9,701 nt of DNA from contig JAMDEL010000041.1 of assembly GCA_023487095.1 (NCBI GenBank), positions 1-9,701 on the forward strand, read 5' to 3'. The notes below the pieces were generated by a model. It ran no database searches, was not told where the DNA came from, and worked only from the letters and a program-made list of their open reading frames with translations. Shown here piece after piece: positions 7,140-9,701 of this stretch; the first letter of the stretch is position 1; every line of letters begins with the position of its first letter. Position numbers and translations under genes: made by a program. Origin of the DNA: Patescibacteria group bacterium. Lineage in GTDB: Bacteria; Patescibacteriota; Doudnabacteria; UBA920.

Positions 7140-8230
7140 CCTACTTGGCTTATTTCCTGGCCGCAGCGGCGCTTTCTGCAATCTTCACGCCGCTTGCAAG
7201 AAAAACCGCTTTCAGGTTCGGGGTTTTGGATATACCCAACAGCCCGAGGAAAATCCAAAAAACGCCCAAAGCGCTGCTGGGTGGCACGGCGATTTTCTTG
7301 GCTTTTTTTCTGGTCACCCTGTCTTACCTGTATTTGTCCAAACCCGATTTTGCAATCGTCCCGCTTAAATTTTACCTTGGAATTTTTAGCGGCGCGCTGA
7401 TTTTAATGCTGGGCGGAGTCCTGGATGACAAATTTAACCTGCCTCCCAAACTGCTTTGGCTGTTTCCCGGTGCGGCTTCTGCCTGCGTGGTAAGTTCAGG
7501 TATCGGCGTCGGTATTACCGCGCTTTCAAATCCGTTTGGTTCGGCCATCAATATCGGTTTTGTATTTTTGGGCATCAAACTTTCCGCGGTTATTATGTGG
7601 CTCTGGATGATGGGCATGATTTTTACCACCAAATTTTTGGACGGCCTGGACGGCTTATGCGCTGGCATTGCGCTCATTGGCGGCACCACTTTGTTTGCCC
7701 TGTCTTTGGCCCAACACATTAACCAGCCGATTACCGCCAGCCTGGCAATAATTTTTGCGGGCTCAATCGCCGGTTTTCTTATTTACAACTTCCACCCGGC
7801 CAGCATTTTTTTGGGCGAGTCGGGCAGCACCTTTTTGGGCTTTATGCTTGGCGTTTTGGCCATAATTTTAGGCGGAAAAATCGCCACCGCGCTCCTGGTC
7901 ATGGGCATCCCCATACTGGACGTGGCGTGGGCGATTATGCGCCGCATCTGGTACGGCCAAAGCCCTTTTAAGGCGGACAAAAGCCACCTTCACCACCGGC
8001 TTCTGGACATTGGCCTTTCCCAGCGCCAGGCAGTTTTTACGCTTTTCGGCATTTCCGCCCTATTTGGCTTTACGGCTGTTTTCCTCCAGTCCATGGGCAA
8101 GCTCATCGCCCTGCTGCTGCTTTTCTGCGTAATGATGGGCTTGGCCATCACCCTGGTCATGATTTACAAGCGCCAACACCCCCATATTCCTGACCTGTTT
8201 GATAAGGTTGACGGAAAAGCCCAAAAATGA
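7136..8230 (+). CDS. WecA/TagO/MraY-type polyprenyl-phosphate sugar-1-phosphate transferase
   Basis: A 364-residue integral membrane enzyme of the PNPT family, predicted to move a HexNAc-1-phosphate from a UDP-sugar to undecaprenyl phosphate and so begin a lipid-linked glycan. Seen: about ten hydrophobic helices; DIPNSPRKI (32-40); GGVLDDKFNLPP (93-104) with the Mg-binding pair D97-D98; FLDGLDGL (167-174); LGESGSTFLG (226-235); PILDVAWAIMRR (259-270); and the C-terminal loop HLHHR (284-288), which marks WecA/TagO rather than MraY. Three usual residues are changed: the Asn three before DGLDG is K166, the Asp of LGDSGS is E228, and the His of the RKIH motif is Gln (Q41). It is the last gene of the operon, coupled to the GT2 gene by an ATGA overlap. 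No terminator follows it, so read-through into rplU is possible. Family assignment is firm; the sugar is unknown. Confidence 0.88.
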   Translation: MTYLAYFLAAAALSAIFTPLARKTAFRFGVLDIPNSPRKIQKTPKALLGGTAIFLAFFLVTLSYLYLSKPDFAIVPLKFYLGIFSGALILMLGGVLDDKFNLPPKLLWLFPGAASACVVSSGIGVGITALSNPFGSAINIGFVFLGIKLSAVIMWLWMMGMIFTTKFLDGLDGLCAGIALIGGTTLFALSLAQHINQPITASLAIIFAGSIAGFLIYNFHPASIFLGESGSTFLGFMLGVLAIILGGKIATALLVMGIPILDVAWAIMRRIWYGQSPFKADKSHLHHRLLDIGLSQRQAVFTLFGISALFGFTAVFLQSMGKLIALLLLFCVMMGLAITLVMIYKRQHPHIPDLFDKVDGKAQK

Positions 8231-8236
8231 TAAAAT
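8208..8236 (+). promoter_or_regulatory. rplU promoter with extended -10
   Basis: TTGACG (8208-8213, five of six to consensus) is separated by exactly 17 bases from TAAAAT (8231-8236, five of six), and the -10 is preceded by TGA at 8228-8230, giving an extended -10. Transcription should begin near 8243, leaving a leader of about 34 bases before rplU. The -35 and spacer lie inside the last codons of the WecA-like gene, whose TGA stop supplies the TG of the extended -10. Confidence 0.82.
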
Positions 8237-8276
8237 AGCAAAGTAATTTTTGAATCCTTAAACTTTCCATTAAATC

Positions 8277-8582
8277 ATGTTCGCAATCATTGAAACCGGC
8301 GGCAAACAGTATTTGGTCAAAAAGGGAGAAAAACTCCAGGTTGAAAAATTGGCAGGCGAAGCCGGCCAGGCCGTAAAATTTGAAAAAGTCTTGTTTACTT
8401 CCGATGGCAAAGATTTTAAGCTTGGCAAGCCTTATATTTCCGGCAGCGTGGTGGAAGCCAAAATCCTGAAACAGGGCAAGGGCAAAAAAGTCCACGTCCT
8501 CAAGTACAAGGCCAAGAGCAAATACAGGCGCAAGATTGGCCACAGGCAGCACTTCACGGAAATTGAAATAGTCAGCCTCTAA
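8277..8582 (+). CDS. rplU: 50S ribosomal protein L21
   Basis: Binds 23S rRNA in the large ribosomal subunit. Seen: the family N-terminus MFAIIETGGKQYLVKKGE, a central beta-rich part with a variable loop, and the C-terminal signature KYRRKIGHRQHFTEIEI (85-101), where GHRQ and the following Thr are conserved. Length is 101, normal for L21 (about 103). The ATG at 8277 gives exactly the family N-terminus, although no Shine-Dalgarno site precedes it. In most bacteria rpmA (L27) follows rplU directly; here a terminator follows at once, so L27 must be encoded elsewhere, if at all. It has its own promoter and terminator and so appears to be a single-gene unit. Confidence 0.97.
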   Translation: MFAIIETGGKQYLVKKGEKLQVEKLAGEAGQAVKFEKVLFTSDGKDFKLGKPYISGSVVEAKILKQGKGKKVHVLKYKAKSKYRRKIGHRQHFTEIEIVSL

Positions 8583-8586
8583 ATTT

Positions 8587-8621
8587 AAAACCCCGTCCCG
8601 ATTTATCGGGACGGGGTTTTT
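8587..8621. terminator. Bidirectional rho-independent terminator between rplU and recR
   Basis: A perfect 10-bp stem, CCCCGTCCCG (8591-8600) with CGGGACGGGG (8607-8616), encloses a 6-base loop ATTTAT; two of the loop pairs could also close. Five T follow (8617-8621) and four A precede (8587-8590), so it works on both strands. It ends rplU on the + strand and the dnaB-recR transcript on the - strand, about 40 bases past the recR stop. Confidence 0.94.
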
Positions 8622-8661
8622 ATTATGTCTAATACTCCGATACTCTGCATCGGGGCCTACT

Positions 8662-9270
8662 TCATATTTCCCTTCTGCCTTCCATGGCCCGGGTCAGGGT
8701 AATATCGTCCGCATACTCCAAATCTCCGCCCATGGGCAGGCCGCGGGCAATCCGTGATACCACCACCCGGGGCGCTTCTTGTTTCAAAATTTTCAAAAGA
8801 TGCATGGCAGTAGTCTCACCCTCCAAAGAAGGGTTAGTCGCAATAATTATTTCCCTAACTTCCACCGGACCTTTGGCGCGCTCTATAAGCGAATCAATCT
8901 TTAAATGCTCCGGACCAATGCCTTCCAGGGGATTTAAGACGCCGCCCAAAACATGAAAAGTGCCCTGAAAGTTTCCGGTTTTGTCTATGGCCAGAGCATC
9001 AAGCGGCTCTTCTACCACGCAAATCAGGCCGTGGTCGCGCTTCGGATCCAGGCAGGTTTGGCAAGGGTCTGTTTCCACCATGTTGTGGCAAATGCTGCAA
9101 AAAGTTACATTCTGCTTTAAGTTCGCCACCGCCGAAGACAGGGAATCAATGTCAATGTTGTCTTTTTTCAAAAGATAAAACGCTAGGCGCTGGGCAGTCT
9201 TGGGACCGATACCGGGCAGCCGAGAAAATTCATTAATCAGTTTTTGCAATGAGGAGGGGAGTTTGGTCAT
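8662..9270 (-). CDS. recR: Recombination mediator protein RecR
   Basis: RecR works with RecO (and RecF where present) to load RecA on single-stranded DNA coated with SSB at gaps and stalled forks. Seen in order: helix-hairpin-helix LPGIGPKTAQRLA (18-30); four-Cys zinc motif C58, C61, C70, C73; Toprim domain from about 81, with ICVVEEPLDALAID (83-96) and a glycine-rich HVLGGVLNPLEGIGP (106-120); NPSLEGETTA (146-155); and a C-terminal RGLPMGGDLEYADDITLTRA (176-195) typical of the family. Length 202 is normal (about 200). It begins one base after the dnaB stop and has a good ribosome binding site inside the end of dnaB, so the two are co-expressed. The usual dnaX-ybaB-recR arrangement is not seen here. 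Confidence 0.97.
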   Translation of the reverse strand: MTKLPSSLQKLINEFSRLPGIGPKTAQRLAFYLLKKDNIDIDSLSSAVANLKQNVTFCSICHNMVETDPCQTCLDPKRDHGLICVVEEPLDALAIDKTGNFQGTFHVLGGVLNPLEGIGPEHLKIDSLIERAKGPVEVREIIIATNPSLEGETTAMHLLKILKQEAPRVVVSRIARGLPMGGDLEYADDITLTRAMEGRREI

Positions 9271-9271
9271 T

Positions 9272-9701
9272 TTAAACCTCTTCGGGGCTGAGCTGGCTTA
9301 ATGAGCTCATGACCGATTGGGGACTGGTGTCAAAAGTCTTGTCCAAATTCTTAAAGCTGGTCTTGTCCGCGTCAAAGAACAGGTCCACTTGGCCCGTAGG
9401 CCCGTTTCTGTGCTTTTTAATGTGGATTTCGGCAATGTTAGGGCGCCTGGAATCCTTGCCTTTATACATATCTTCGCGGTAAATAAACATGACCACGTCC
9501 GCGTCCTGCTCAATGGAACCGGATTCGCGCAAATCGGAAAGCTGGGGCACTTTGTCCGGGCGGTTTTCCACGCCGCGGGAAAGCTGGGACAAAGCCACAA
9601 CCGGAACGTTCAATTCGCGTGCCAGAATCTTCAGGCTTCGGGAAATTTCAGAAACTTCCTGTACACGGTTATCCGTATTTTTCCCGACATCAGTTGCAAA
9701 T
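9272..9701 (-). CDS. dnaB: Replicative DNA helicase DnaB, C-terminal part (cut by window edge)
   Basis: DnaB is the hexameric ring helicase that unwinds DNA at the replication fork, driven by a RecA-like ATPase domain. The last 142 codons are visible; the gene continues past 9701. Seen: DNRVQEVSEISRSLK early in the fragment, then LNVPVVALSQLSRGVE, the strongly conserved LSDLRESGSIEQDADVVMF with the acidic D-A-D, and IHIKKHRNGPTGQVDLFF, which carries the Lys-x-Arg-Asn-Gly-Pro-Thr-Gly motif including the family's arginine finger. A tail of about 25 residues follows the last conserved strand. The frame is open to the edge, so the codon at 9613, a possible TTG start, is internal. The recR gene follows after one base. 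Walker A and the N-terminal domain lie outside the window. Confidence 0.96.
   Translation of the reverse strand, partial: FATDVGKNTDNRVQEVSEISRSLKILARELNVPVVALSQLSRGVENRPDKVPQLSDLRESGSIEQDADVVMFIYREDMYKGKDSRRPNIAEIHIKKHRNGPTGQVDLFFDADKTSFKNLDKTFDTSPQSVMSSLSQLSPEEV
9277..9282 (-). promoter_or_regulatory. Shine-Dalgarno site for recR
   Basis: Read on the - strand, AAGAGG (five of six to AGGAGG) lies six bases upstream of the recR ATG at 9270, inside the last codons of dnaB. It is the only clear Shine-Dalgarno site among the genes of this window and it fixes the recR start. Confidence 0.8.

Noticed and set aside
7372..7719. A 115-codon - strand frame inside the WecA-like gene
   Set aside because: It is antisense to conserved motifs of the transferase and has no domain or start signal of its own.
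8637..8653. A small inverted repeat CCGAT...ATCGG next to the rplU-recR terminator
   Set aside because: Only five base pairs with a 7-base loop and no T run; easily due to chance and redundant with the strong terminator nearby.
9307..9600. A second - strand frame overlapping dnaB
   Set aside because: It is out of frame with the clear DnaB C-terminal motifs and low in plausible protein features.
1..9701. Recoded TGA (glycine) as in Gracilibacteria or Absconditabacteria
   Set aside because: TGA ends ftsQ, the GT2 gene, the WecA-like gene and recR at the expected family lengths, and no gene needs TGA read-through.

Overview
The window reads as a stretch of compact bacterial chromosome, most likely from a Candidate Phyla Radiation (Patescibacteria, Parcubacteria-like) organism. 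That assignment is an inference. It rests on the very small gaps between genes (several 4-base ATGA overlaps and gaps of 1 to 5 bases), an archaeal-type uridylate kinase next to a cell-division gene, a divergent WecA/MraY-type transferase, two large GT-C membrane proteins in a row, and very few Shine-Dalgarno sites. TGA acts as a normal stop codon (ftsQ, the GT2 gene, recR), so the TGA-recoding lineages (Gracilibacteria, Absconditabacteria) are unlikely. No mobile element, CRISPR array, tRNA or rRNA was seen, and no gap without a gene exceeds 100 bases.

Layout. (1) 42-1690, + strand: ftsQ (divisome protein) overlaps an archaeal-type UMP kinase by 4 bases; this unit ends at a bidirectional terminator. 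(2) 5071-1726, - strand: two GT-C fold membrane glycosyltransferases, 588 and 524 residues, 4 bases apart, converging on the same terminator. (3) 5072-5114: a 43-base divergent control region with a perfect TATAAT for the + strand overlapping a TATACT for the - strand. (4) 5115-8230, + strand: a small membrane protein, a membrane GT2 synthase with the D, D, D, QxxRW signature, and a WecA/TagO-like polyprenyl-phosphate sugar-1-phosphate transferase. (5) 8277-8582: rplU (L21) with its own near-consensus promoter inside the end of the preceding gene, followed by a second bidirectional terminator. (6) 9701-8662, - strand: the C-terminal part of dnaB, then recR one base downstream.

How the genes fit together. 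The middle (1726-8230) looks like one surface-glycan unit split over two divergent transcripts. The WecA-like protein would load the first sugar phosphate onto a polyprenyl lipid, the GT2 protein would extend the chain or make a lipid-linked sugar, and the two GT-C enzymes would transfer sugars from lipid carriers on the outer side of the membrane. The flanks are housekeeping genes for division, nucleotide metabolism, ribosome assembly, replication and recombination. I found no clear evidence of a wholly new system. The points most worth a second look are the shared divergent promoter with a predicted leaderless transcript, the altered catalytic motifs of the WecA-like enzyme, the scarcity of Shine-Dalgarno sites, and the uncharacterised small membrane protein heading the glycan operon.
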